Below, in pieces: positions 1 through 12,679 of a stretch of DNA of 64,000 bases (the stretch's first letter is position 1; each line of letters opens with the position of its first letter). Under the pieces are notes generated by a model that was given only the letters and a program-made list of their open reading frames with translations, did not search any database and was not told the origin of the DNA. Source of the stretch: Nicotiana tabacum (taxonomy: Eukaryota; Streptophyta; Magnoliopsida; Solanales; Solanaceae); assembly GCF_000715075.1 (NCBI RefSeq), contig NC_134082.1:208639948-208703947 (forward strand), written 5' to 3'. The translations under genes and the position numbers were made by a program.

Positions 1-3000
1 TATGAGCACTGAAATCACCAATTTTTTCCAGCTGTCTATTGCTTACAGCAATGCAAAACAGCAAAGCATATGTTCCAAAACCAATACTCACAATCATACC
101 AAGGACCAATACACTCCTTTTGCTTTTCTTTTCGACCTTTCTCTTAAAGTATTTTAGATTTCATCTTCTCTGATGCTTGCAACACCTTATACATCCGTCT
201 TCTCTTTGCTATTTACGTCCAATCTTTTTTTTTTCTTTGTTTCACTCATGGATTCAGCTTGCAAATTTCATTGGAACTACAAGATGAGAATCCATCACTG
301 AAAAATCTGGACAACATCTCATTGGGTATGCCTGCAACAATCTCTGCAAGTTAAACTCCAATTCGAAAACCAGATTCATTAGCAGAAATAACAGTGTCAA
401 TGACTAAATCCGTCATACTTCATAGTTCATACAATTATATTAAATTCCATCATAATCCTACAAGTCAAACCCACAAATAGAAAATGTCTCATGTATAGAT
501 ATTACACAAGCAAAAAAGGCACTACTACGGTCTCTTAGTTGAGAAAACAACCAATTCAGTAAAAAACAAATTATAACACATAGGGTTACCAAACCAAAGC
601 TCACTGAATCACTTTGATCTTCAAACAAATCAATCTTATATAAGTCCAAAACTGATGCTTTTCTCTCTCAATAAGCAAGTTAATATCTTTTTACGCACTA
701 ATCAGAGATAGACCAACAGATTTCAGCAGTATCAACCAAAATATTCAGTATGACAAAATACCAATGGCATAACAATGCTTCTAGCTATTGAGAAAATTAA
801 TGAAATCTAGCATTAGTTCTATATTATTTATATTCAAAGATCTACGTTTTACACCAAAAGTATGAAAAAAGAGTCCGATGTTTCAAATGTTGAACTGAAG
901 TTTTGCTATCTTTAAAGTATCTTTTGTTTCTCTCCTTTCTCAAACAGATTAATCTTTCTCAAATATTAGCTATCAAGTGTTTGCTTCTTGGCATATACAT
1001 TATGATTAAGAATTTTTCTTTTAGTTCAGACCTTTCCTGGAAAGTCATATAGTTTTTCCTAAAGAAAATAACTCAAATTAGAAAATAGCCATCTATAGTT
1101 TTAATATAACATATGTAATTACTTAAATAGGCAGAGAAAATATGATCAACATTCTGACCTAAAGCAACAGAATTCCAGCCTGACTGGAATTAAAATATTA
1201 TCTATTTTTTTATGAAAGTAAAATACTTATCTAAAGTTTATATTTTCAACTGTGTTGGTTCTTAGTGAAAATAGTAGTCCATACAGAAATCAATATGGAT
1301 ATCCACAAGAAAAATTATTTTCTGTACAACATGGGCATAATATGAAACTTTTCTATACAAAAATATGAGCAAAAGAGGACATAAGAATATTATGTGCCTC
1401 TAGAATTGTTTAGTCCTACCACAGTTAACTATTATAAAAAATAATATCCATTGTTTGTAATTTCAAGTACAACATACGCACATCCTCAACATTCGCTATC
1501 AATAACTTGCTATATTGTCCAACTTAGCAGCCAACCTTTGTCATTAAAAAAAATCAGCTTAGGAGAAGACTATATACCACTAAAATAGCTTCCGAAAATA
1601 AATAAACACCAACCAACTATGAAAGTATATATTTGCAGGTGAATATATGGAATTGATAGAAGTACTATGATATAATTAATTATGCATTTAGTAGGCATTA
1701 AGAAAGTAAAAGAAGTAGTATATTAGAAACTTGGAAGACTCCGCTTGAATCTTCTTCTCACTACGGAGAGAATTTGATAGATGGCAATCCATTTTCGCAT
1801 TTATCTCCCAAAGAAGGCTACAAAGTGTTATTAACTTATCTGGAACTTACTAATCGTTTAAGTGCAATATTTTCTTAGTCATTTATATGGTAGATCCACA
1901 TAGATAAAAAGGTGACGGAAACATGACATAGGCTAAAACAAACGATCTACAGTATTCTACGACACAGAAGATATATACTCATGAATTCTTATAAGCACAT
2001 AAGAAAAAGATATCTAGCTTAATATTGCACAACAGACTGAAGCTCAACGGTTATTGACTTGACCTGTGCTCTCCCTCCGTCCAAGCAATATGTTCCTTTG
2101 GCGGCGCTCCAGATCTGAACTTGTAGATTTACCTCCGTCATTTCAATATTTAAGTTGCCTGAATTCACTCTAAAACTCTGATAAGCATCATATTCTTTAC
2201 TTAAGTAGCATATATTAAGTTTTTATCTTTTTGTTAACTTACTTAATTTTTATCACTCTGTTATAACTTTTATTGAAGGAGGATATAAAGATTTATGTCG
2301 TTGACTTTTGAAAGTTTGTACTTGTATCATGAGCTGGTATTGGTTTAATTATCCATATGTCGTTGACTGTTATTTTTTGTGTTTGAATATTCCTTCTATA
2401 TAGACTTGAGGCTATAACTGTTACGTCAAGGACTTCTTTTTCTATGCGGGAACTATTGAAAAAGAAGAATGGTGCAGAAATATGCATAAGCGGCTAAAAA
2501 CACAACATAATTTCCAACCACTTGTACTCCTCCAGCCGGTACTCATCGGCGACATACATCCAACCACTCCGCTGCCTTTTCAAGGCCGGTCATATCTCTC
2601 CTACTAAAAGTTTCCTCTTTAACCTTGTAAATGTGAATATCAATTTCGTCAAGCAGATATGACAGATTAGTTGCCCTTACAAATGTTAAACTTGATACTT
2701 AATGAATATAAAAACATTCAGGCATATTAAAAGCTAAACAGATATATACTTTGAAATCAATTGCTTTAGGCATATAAACAGCTATATGTCTGATTTACAG
2801 TAGAAGTCACTTACCAAATTCTATAGCTTCAGGAAAATTCACTTAATTTTGTGTTTCAATAACAAATGCCTTCCAGCAGATTCCCCTTAGATCCAGCCTA
2901 TTAATTCTCAAAAGATCTCGTTGTTGACTTCGTTTCCTGCAACCTTAATATTTTTGTCATCTGCCTGCACAAGAGGTATAGACTCTCAAGAATTTCACGT

Positions 3001-4521
3001 CTACTACGAATCTTCTGTCAAATTTTGTGATGCTGGACGTTATTCAACTGGTGCAAACGGGATGAAAGACTCGAGGTGAGAGCAGTATGCGAAAATATCA
3101 CTTTTAGCAAGCTCCATTCGGATTAGCTGTCTTAATTATTCAAGGGTGGTCCAAGATCTCCTGAAGGAAAAATCTCTTTGAAATGTCCGTCATAAGATAC
3201 AGGACAAACAAATATAGCTACATCATCAGCATAAATCTTCACATAACTTATGAATATCTTCTAATCAACTTACATGGCTAATGAGATTCTTAGTTTCAGC
3301 AGATGATATCTATAATCAAACAATAGACTGCTTCATCACCTAGTGAAGTAGTGATTGTATCTGAAAGTCATGAAATTCAGCAAATCATGCTCAATTTATA
3401 GTTAAACTGCAAGGAGCTTCTCCATGGAGGACAAAGAAAATCAAGAATAAATTTGAATTTTCTGAAATTCTTTACACTGGATTTAAATTTTAGTCCAACT
3501 TTAATTAATTCGTCAAAATTTAGTTTCTTTCATTCGTGAAGAAGAAATGAAAGACATGAAATACAAATAGTTACAACCAAAATCCACAAATCTCGCTCTG
3601 TAACTATAACTCTCATGCTCTGTGGTGAAAATAGAAAACATGATAGAGGTGTAGATAATAGTGTCAAACATTCGCTGGCAATTTTCTATTTTCTCCCTTA
3701 CCTTCGAAGGATGGAAAAGACTACAAATGCATAAGAAATCAAATAGAAAATCCAATTCATTGAATTTTTTTTATCAAACACCTCCACATCAGAGATTTTT
3801 ACCTAAGGAATCAAAATTGGGTCATGAAAAGAATGAGACCGCTATCGATTGCGTAGTTGGTTGTGGAAAAAATACCAACTATATGAAATAATAGTAAAAA
3901 GCAATTAGCAGCACATATACATACCATTATGTACACCATCAATGGATCCTGCAGAAATAGGGAGGCGCAACTCAAAAAATTGGAGAAAGGCGCAAAATAA
4001 TAGAAACAAAAAGACTAATAAGGGACACGGAATTGAGAAATCAATAAAATAGCAAGCAATACATAGACTGTTTGTGCTTTATCAAATTCTTGTTTGAAGG
4101 AAACCGACACATATCTGCCAACATACCACCACCAAGAAATGGGTAAACCAAATTTAAGGGAATAGAGTGCATAGAAACTCAACACAATTCATAGTAGATG
4201 GAGAAAAACTCAGAGTGAAGAAAGAACAAAGGAAAAGGAGAAAAAAGATATGGGAAAAATTGATTGAAAGTGAAACATACCTGACATGGAAGACCGTAAT
4301 CTGAGAAGTAATCTTAAAGAAATTAATGGAAAACCTAACGTGCTATCTTCTTAAAATACAGGTGGAATCATATAAAAATTACACGTATAGTTTTGAGTAC
4401 ACAAACCCAGCCACGTATATGAAACTTGTAGGAGCTTATGTGAAATGACTAAATTACCCTCGAGCTTTATAAAAAAGACATGAAACACACATGTCGAAAA
4501 CTCTTTCTCTTCTAAAGAAGA
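1..4521 (-). mobile_element. 5' part of a second Helitron (element B)
   Basis: No coding region is recognisable. Read on the minus strand from 4521 the sequence begins TCTTCTTTAGAAGA and continues with a leader that matches the 5' end of the neighbouring Helitron at 19335 (shared blocks include cgacatg, an agctcgaggg-like block and a tacgtg block). Further in, 3960-4140 resembles 18430-18600 and 1440-1860 resembles 17610-17960, all in the same orientation. This is what a related Helitron in tandem would show. Its coding part and 3' end would lie left of the window. It may be non-autonomous, because no RepHel start is seen where the other element would place it. Confidence 0.6.
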
Positions 4522-4552
4522 CTAGGATGGTGTAGCCCGTGCCAGCACGGGC
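4522..4552 (-). repeat. Helitron 3' terminal hairpin and CTAG end
   Basis: On the minus strand GCCCGTGC-TG-GCACGGGC forms a perfect 8-bp stem with a 2-nt loop (4535-4552), followed nine bases later by CTAG (4525-4522) and then a T. This is the canonical Helitron 3' terminus that signals the end of strand transfer. Confidence 0.85.
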
Positions 4553-7500
4553 CCAACGTTATTTAACTCAAAATTCAATGATGCAAGTATGGAATCTAGT
4601 ACACAATATTTTATGTTAAGTGGTACACACTTAATTTACATATATGCGTTCACAAGAGCATTACATTAAGGGATGCCTAAAGTGTCACAACAGTTACAAC
4701 ATGTATGATACAACTATTTACATATGCGGTCTTTGGTCTTTTTTCTGATCCTTTTCCTGTTAGTTCTTCGCCAAAAATATCTGCAAACAAATAAACGTGT
4801 TATAAATTAAAAGGTTACAACGAAGATTACATGCTTGTAATTTCAGGTAAGCAACATAAAAAAGTACTTGTTTAATAGTAGCAGCATATATGAAACAGAA
4901 AATAATTGAAACAGAAAAGCAGTCACGATAAACTTTATAGCTTAAACATTTAAATTTATGTCAAGAAAGATCAATTTAAATCATTGGTGATTTAAGTGTG
5001 GCCATAAAAGCAAAAGAAAACAGAACATCAAAACGAATCTGGCATGTTGAAGTGTTTTTGAATCGACGAAAGCCAAAAAAAAGAGTTAAAGACATCAGAT
5101 GTAATGCTCTGTAAACAACATCAGTAATGTAATTCGGTTAAACTTGCTTTAACAAAACCAAGTAGGCTAGGTAAAGGTTAGCACATAGCCTAGCATATTA
5201 TGTCTTTGATTCCATTGTTTATGTTCTGATGTGAAATATGGACTAATAAGGCCTCTTTGCATATAGCCAAGGTTGTTCGTTTTTGCCCCTATAGACTTGG
5301 AGGAACTAAGAAAGCCTCTTTGCACAAAATTTGTCAGCTGGAATTAAGTACGTTCTACAAGATCGTAACTGCAACGAAATAAAAATTAAATTCAAGCATG
5401 GAAAAGATCTTATTAGAGCACACAATCTCAATTCCAATATTAGATTTATTTGTGAAAATCATATTCAAATAACAATTCATGGCACAACTTGTATAGTATT
5501 AGCTTTCAACAAAAATTCATTCCACATTCTATCAGAGTCTGTAAGAACTGCATCGAAGGACCAAAAAAAAAACTACTCAATTCATCAAATAGTCATTTGA
5601 ATGACAGGGAAAAATTAGAGGAGAACTACAATGAAAGAAACCATAGTAACAGAGAAACCATTAAAAAAATAAAGATAATTTGGATCTCCTAAATTAGCCA
5701 AAACTTAAGCACACTACTTTAATAACATCAATAGTTAAAGGTACCGTTATATGTTAACTAAGGAAAGTCGAGCAACAACAGGTAAATGAAATATACTAAC
5801 TTTAAGCTTTGAATAGCCCAGTCGCCACACCAAGAACATTAGCATAGCCCTATGGGCATGCAATTTTTTTTTTTAATTGAAATGCATAAATCAGCAAAAT
5901 CTGAACAGAGGAAGATGAAATATTATGGAAGACGGGAAAAGATAACGAACAAAGAGCAAGAAAATGGCCAATATATGTATACTTAGATGCAACGTTAAAA
6001 CCACTTTGTATTAAGTATTGTGAAAAGGCTAACATATTCTCGGATAACATTTTAAAGAAAGTGAAATTGTACCTCTGAGTACCCAAGAAAGGCTGCTCCA
6101 GAAGGATTGACCAACCAAAAAACAGAGCACGAACTGAAACAGAGAAGAGAAAGAAAGATATTAAACAATATATTAAAAGAGTCATATTACTCTGTACAAC
6201 GTTTCCATCAAGTTCTATTTACTCTGTCATAATAATGCTGTCCTTTTCGGTTTTTCCAAAAATAGGTACTCATATTAAAGAGGAAAGTTCCTCCCTCAAC
6301 ATTTAAACTGGTGCCAAATACATATTACATTATATTGTTTCAAACTTAACGTGACACCTTACCAACTAACATTTGAAACATTATGTTTAACACTTCCAAA
6401 CAGATCCACCAAATTGCATAAGACAATCTATCCGAACATCTCACTTTCAATAACAACAAAATACGTATCTTTAATGGGACATATCCATGGGGACTTTAAT
6501 TTAGTAGCCATATTAGTTATTACTTAGTTGTTGAAGAAATAGAAGATATCATTATTTACGGAGAAAAAGTTGAGAAAGGAAATTCATGATTTAGCAGAAA
6601 TGCACAACTCAGGCAGATCAACAAGTGGAGCAGCTATCCACAAGAGTACTCTTGTGGGATGTTAGCTAGTTCATTGAAGCCGGCATAGAGGTGGATACCA
6701 GTAAATATGATATTTTTCTTGCATTGTGATAACTCGACTTACCTCCCAAAGAGAGCTTTAGCGGCACATACATTACATGGTGACATAAAATGGTTATTTA
6801 AGTGATTTGTCAGTATATAAAAAATCAAGGAGAATATATATCTCATCAGGCATTTCAAAATTTTATGAGACCAAAAAGGAAGCCAAAATTTAATCAGGAA
6901 ACTTATGCAGCAAAAAAATATCTCGACTCCTTTACTTGCATATTCCTCACTATTTAACTTCAAATTTTTATTCTTTGTTGTTCTTCACCCATTACTTTGT
7001 TGAGCACTAACAAATATTTTATAACTGTACAGGTATATTTTGGTGAAGAACTACTAAGAAGAAAGCTAAGGAGAAGATTAGATACAGCAGAAAAAATGCA
7101 TCACAATTTGTCAATGTGTAAATAGTATAAAATGTAAATAATTCTCCCATATATGATATAAAGAATATGACACACATGCATATAATTATATGATACTGTT
7201 ACGTACGTAAATAATGTATTATTTGCCAACCAGACAACATTCAAGAGTGGATATTTTGTTCCAAATAAATAATACCTTGCTATTAACTTATGATGTTGTG
7301 TACCTACTTTTGAAGTCAATGCTAATAGCACCTACAGTACAGTGCTATACTAGTTTATCCGCTTTTATCTCAATTTTTTTTAGACTGATAACATTTATCC
7401 ACTATTATTTCTACTTGTGCCATCTGTAGAAAAAGCTCGAAATCCTAGCTCATAGAATTTTTATTAAGCCTTCTAGTTAAAGTTCTATAAGCAGTCGACA

Positions 7501-7873
7501 TACCAGAAGGACCTGATAGCTTCATAGTTGGATCTAAAATATCATAGAAAGGGGCGGGCTTGCAAAGTAATTAGAATTGCACCATACATTCTATAATATT
7601 GATCTTATTAGTAGATTTGTAATCAAGAATACTAACCTCGTGTCGATGCGACATATTCCGAGTAGAGGAATATCCAGAAAGCAGTCGTAAAAGTGACCTT
7701 AACCGTATTCAAAAGCAACAGCAAGTTGCGGCTTTACTTGCATCCCAAAATAGTAGCAAAAGATGTTTCACTGGCAAAAATGCTAACAAACGATAGTCGT
7801 TTAAGGTGTTTGTTTTTTCTACAAAGTTGAATCTCATATTAAATTTAGAAGGAACAGAAATTACAAATACCTC
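4553..7873. other. Non-coding 3' tail of Helitron A
   Basis: AT-rich sequence between the RPA-like gene and the Helitron 3' end. The open frames here have no family resemblance and no splice support. About 100 bp at 5340-5450 resembles 11595-11700 in the same orientation, which suggests old internal duplication. Nothing else is recognised. Confidence 0.5.
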
Positions 7874-9282
7874 TCAGCAATTTTTCGGAGGGGAAATTTT
7901 CATTTCCGCATTACATTTGTAGGAACCGTTGCCTTTGGTTGTTATGTGTGGGTGCTCTTGCTTCTCTGGGGCAGCGGGTTCAATTTTTTGTTTACTTCCT
8001 TCCGCAACATCCTTGATGGTGGCCGGCATTTGTGAGACAACCGAATTACTTTTATCTATGAAAGATAAAATAACTAACTTTCCTGCCTCATTATTTCTTG
8101 TAAACAGCTTTTTTATTTGAATCTTGAAGATCTTGCCAGTCAGTAGCTTTTGTGCGTTCGCAAGAGGCAACAGTCCTTTCTGTAAAAATGAAATTAGTTA
8201 TTTATGTTTGAGAGGGGGCTCAACTGGTAGAAAATAGTTATTTGTGGTTTTTCGAAATTGACAATGTACCTTGACATTGCAGATATCATAAATCTCTTTC
8301 GAAGTGAGAAACAATGTTTTTTCTGCATACTCATCGACAATAGTTGTTGTTGTAGAACCGCTCTGATCTGTGAGCGTCATTTCAAATTGGCACCTAGTTG
8401 TAAGATAAAATGATTGATTAATTAAAAAGATGGCAAATGTAGAATGTTAAATACAAACAGTTATGTGAAAGTTGCATGTATACCTGGGAACCAATTGGGT
8501 AGCTTGACGGCAATTAGTGCAATAGAACTTTCTCCGTGAGAAAGCTCGTGTGAAGTGTTGTTTGCAGTCTGAACAAGCTAGGATACAAAATCGTTGGTTC
8601 TCATTTTGTAGTGCGACTTCAGCATGTATGTAGAATATTTGACCCTGGAAAACACAATGATGCCGCATATTAATTTTTTGTTATTAGAGAATAAAGGTAA
8701 AAATTTGTAACAATGCATATATGAATATTTAGTGCACTTACTGGATTTTGTTGTCGGATTTCTGCAATCGGTACTATCTCTTCTTCGAAAGGAACAAATA
8801 AAAGAGAGCATGTTGGACCTGTGCTCTTCATTGTGTACGCAATAAGCATTTGTTCATTTTGTTGGGCCCTTCAAGTATGCTAACATTTCAAAATTAGTTC
8901 TTGTATATGTTCAAGCACATATACGACCAATAATGTATTGATTACAATACCATGTTCTCAGCACATTTGCTTGTGGGTATGGAGGATTGATTTCGATTGT
9001 TGTACTGAATCTGTTAGTCAATCCTACATGCATTTGAACATTCAGTTTTAATTTGGTCGTCTGGTATATGAAAAACTAAAATATAATTGCTTATATACTT
9101 TACCTGTATTGAATTTGTTACTCCATCTTGTATGCATTTGAGGTGTTTTACCTGACGACGACTTTGGTCTTGCAACCTTTTTAGCAAGAATGATTGGATA
9201 TTCTTTTTTAAGCAGTTCGAGTAGTTTATTCCCATCATGATCAATAAATTCTTCCCAGAGTGTGAATTTCGTTGGTTTTTTG

Positions 9283-11814
9283 CTGTATAAAATAGAACAA
9301 AATTGTTAAATCACTATCTTAAATCAACATGGGAATGTCAATGCTTAAGCAGCATAAATGAGCATCAATTACAACATTTAAATATTAGACATGATTAAAA
9401 AATGAACACATATTGGTATCTTATTGTGTAGAAATTTCTATAATGCAATAGTTTCGATCAAAACAGATATTTCCTGAGGTCTTGACTATTGGTCCCTAAC
9501 AAAAGCTTCTAAAGCAAAATAGTTTGAACTATCATATGTTGTCGAAGAGCCAATAAGTATCAAATCTAGAATAGATGGTAGAATTGCTTTATGCTTATTA
9601 AAAGAGAAATAGATATAATTCACAACTTATTATAGCAATGATCCAATTAGTTTCAATATAAAGATGTTTTGAATAAGTTTAGATATTGTGATGTAACCAG
9701 AGCCCAAAAACACAAAGAAGGAAACTGCAAAAACCAACACGTATCATTAAAATCGCATCACCAAGAAACTCTGAAGAATTCACATATATGATAAAAAACC
9801 CAAAAACCAAAGAGCAAATGAAAAAATTGCAGATATCAAGTAAAAGCTAGTGGTCAGAGTGAAGAAGAAACTTAAGGAAAAGCTGGAATGGCGACATGTG
9901 TGTTTTATGTCATTTCTAAAAAGCTCGAGGGTATATTAGTCCTTTCGCGCCAATTCATACAAATTTACTATACATGTGGCTTAGTTTTTCTATACAAAAT
10001 GCTACGTGTAAGTTTTAAATGAGCCCAAGTAAGTTTTACATAGACAACATATTAGGTTTCCTCCATTTTGTTTGCACTTTCAGATTTCCGTTGCTTCTTA
10101 GAGACATCTTCATCTTCCTCAAATTGCTTCTACTTGCAGGTTTGTTTTTATTCAATTTTGCTCATATTTTTTGCTATGCATCTGATAAATGTTTAGTGTC
10201 TTTTTCAAAATGCATGAGAGCAATCTAGTCATTTAGCATCACTTTTGTTGTATCATTCATATATGTGGCTTTATTTGCCTACTCATGAGTCTACCTGTAA
10301 TTGTTATATGACTCGAAGTGTACATCTCTTCTCTTCAACATCTTAATTCCCTTTTACAAAAATATTTAATAGAGATGTTCGTAATATTGATATGCTACTT
10401 TCTTCTATTAGATCTTTCAGCATTGGTAATATTTGCACATTTGAAATACAATAGTTTATAAGCATGTTTGTGATATACAAACTTTTAGTACTTAGGAATC
10501 CACAATTGCATGAATACTCTGAATAGAATTTCTATAAGCTACGTATTAGCTTTTCTTCAAAGACATTCAAATGTTTAACTCTAATTTCTTTTAATTAAAA
10601 GCTAGTATATATAAGATTCATCAATTTTATACAATTTGTGCAAGAACTACTATATCTTAAATTCCTAATAAGAGGGAGATTATATTGGCTATAATTTGAG
10701 ATAGGTTATCTATTTGTTCAGAAACATATAAAATTAGAGGAGACAAAGTCGCTCTTCTTTATTCAGCTTTCTAATTACATGAATATTTTGGTTAATCTTA
10801 ATCCAAAGTATTGAATGGAAAAAAGCATATTTTTGAAATATAATTTGATTTAAAATCCAATAGCTAAACATGACATCAAAAGGATCGAATTTTTTACTAA
10901 ACCCGGATGAGTTAATAGTAGGTAAAAAAATTTAAATATAATCATAATTTTTGACACACTACCTTTATTAAAGAACAACTACGGGTAAATTAGAAAGTCA
11001 TTGTTAAAGAGAAAAATAAGCAACTACATATTTAATTATGTTATATTTCTACATTTGAAGGCAATATATTTTTCTTTGAATAACTCTTAGCAACAATCTA
11101 ATTCTTTGACGCATATAACATTAAATAATTTTTAAGTTAGCTTTTAATAGCTTCTTTCTAATTAGTGATTTTGTCATAACTAAAATTTCTTTGTTTGGAT
11201 CATTGCTTCTAACTTTATTGAAGAACAAATAAAGATTTTTAAAATGTTAAAGGCCAATGATATGGTTTTTAGACTCTTTGATTGGTGTGTACTTTTAGCC
11301 ACCAAACATCGTCACTCTATGCAGCTATCCAAACAATTGTTGATATATAAATCAAAATAAACTGAAAGTTTGAAGTTAATTTTGGAAAAGCATAAATTAC
11401 TTGCAAAAAAGCTGAGCCAAATTAAAATTTACAAAATCAAAAGCGCAATATGATATCAATCCTAATTTTACTTAGATTCTTATAGCAAGAGAAACAACAA
11501 GATAAGAACTTTGCATTATTGAGAATATATTTAAAGATATGATCAAATATTATTAGTAGTAAAAAGCTTAAATCATAATAATTCCAGGAATGCGTAGTAG
11601 ATCTAAGTATGCTTTGAAAGATTATAATTGCAGCAAAGCCAAAATTGAATTGAAGCATGAAAAGCAGCCTTTAAAAGGGTACAATCTCAACTTGAATTTC
11701 GGTTTCAATTATTGCGGGGTATTGTTAGACAATATACGAAAAGTGACACATTACATCATACTTGAATCAGCAGTTGCTAGTTGGATCCAATAAAACAGGT
11801 TTATGTATACTTAC
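9283..11814. other. Large third intron of the RPA-like gene with embedded repeat
   Basis: About 2.5 kb between exons 3 and 4 of the RPA-like gene. 9700-9870 resembles the Helitron leader at 18520-18650, including blocks like accaacac and catcaccaagaaac. From 9893 an inverted, plus-oriented Helitron 5'-end-like sequence follows. The remainder is AT-rich, and a segment at 11595-11700 resembles 5340-5450. No gene is seen. Confidence 0.5.
9893..10110 (+). repeat. Inverted Helitron 5'-end-like fragment
   Basis: On the plus strand this matches the 5' leader of both Helitrons in this window. It shares the order cgacatgtgtgtttta, agctcgaggg, a tacgtgt block and an attaggtttcc block. It lacks the first ~25 bases (the TCTTCTTTAGAAGA palindrome). 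No 3' hairpin with CTAG was found downstream, so it is a relic and not a complete nested element. Confidence 0.55.
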
Positions 11815-12679
11815 TGATCATCCATGATGATAAAATCTTGAATTCTCCGCCCATTTGAAGCATAGGTTGAGGGGCTTGCGTTGAGCACGATGGCAAGCAC
11901 ATCTTGCATTTAAAAAGAACGATGAATAAGATAATAGACAATAAAAATTGATATAGACAATAATCGTAATAATAACAATACTAATAAATGTGAATTTTAG
12001 GCAAACAAACAACATAAATAGATAAATCTTCAATTACCGAATTCAGATCCTTCGGGTTGATATTCAAAGTTGCCAAATGGTGTAAGATTTAGGCGCGTTG
12101 GCGGAGGTAGTGGCTCTTCTGGAGGATTAACAGTTTCTATTGGCTCAACAATGGTACACCTATCAATTGTCCATGTAAATTTGTTAAGTGGATTTCCGTA
12201 CATATAGTTTGATTCTTTGACTTGTGCAACTGACATCAAGTAAGTATGGAAAGGGCGAAACAGATCTGCAAAATGCATTATCTCCGCATTGAATATCACA
12301 CATTCCACTTGATTTTCCTGTAACAAAATAAGGCACAATTAGAATAATATTAACTTAATTACTATTGGCAAACTTATGAATCCTTTAAAGATTACCTCTT
12401 CATCTAGCAAAACCATCAGCTGATATTTTTTCGTTTTCTCTCTGTTGTCTCTAGGTCTGCCTTTATCAACTACTTGTATCTTGCAGGTCTATTCTTCCGT
12501 TTCTGGAGTAATCGCATTGATGTTGAATCTTTCTGCCATCTAGACATAATCGATAATCATAACGCATCACAATTATAATAATGAGCAAACGTAAGATTGT
12601 TAGAATGATTATAATACAAAATCAAAGAATCCAAAAAGTAAATAAGTTTTACATCACACTTACTATTAGGAATGATGGT

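Larger units (their letters stand above)
7874..12539 (-). pseudogene. Helitron-borne RPA1-like single-strand DNA-binding protein, one premature stop
   Basis: Nine exons on the minus strand add up to 1482 nt (494 codons), in phase: 12539-12396, 12317-12038, 11902-11815, 9282-9104, 9023-8951, 8868-8742, 8644-8484, 8393-8270 and 8179-7874, all with GT/AG borders. The product resembles replication protein A 70 kDa subunit OB-fold domains. Exons 1-3 give the first DNA-binding fold (NPLNKFTWTIDR, then SNGRRIQDF), exons 4-6 the second (FTLWEEF, EINPPYPQA), and exon 7 the zinc-ribbon domain with CxxC pairs (ACSDCK, CTNC). Helitron RPA proteins are thought to coat the displaced strand during transposition. 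The one visible lesion is TAG at 12491-12489 (codon 17), where relatives have Trp. A downstream start in exon 2 could bypass it but would lose the N terminus. Intron 3 is unusually long (about 2.5 kb) and holds an inverted Helitron-end fragment. Confidence 0.75.

Noticed and set aside
5331..5600. 89-codon plus-strand frame
   Set aside because: AT-rich, no family resemblance, inside the Helitron's non-coding tail. Kept only as a repeat observation because of similarity to 11595-11700.
10595..10620. Possible Helitron 3' end (ttttaattaaaa followed by ctag)
   Set aside because: The palindrome is all A/T and lies one base from the ctag, unlike the GC-rich hairpin and ~10-base spacing of the real terminus at 4522.
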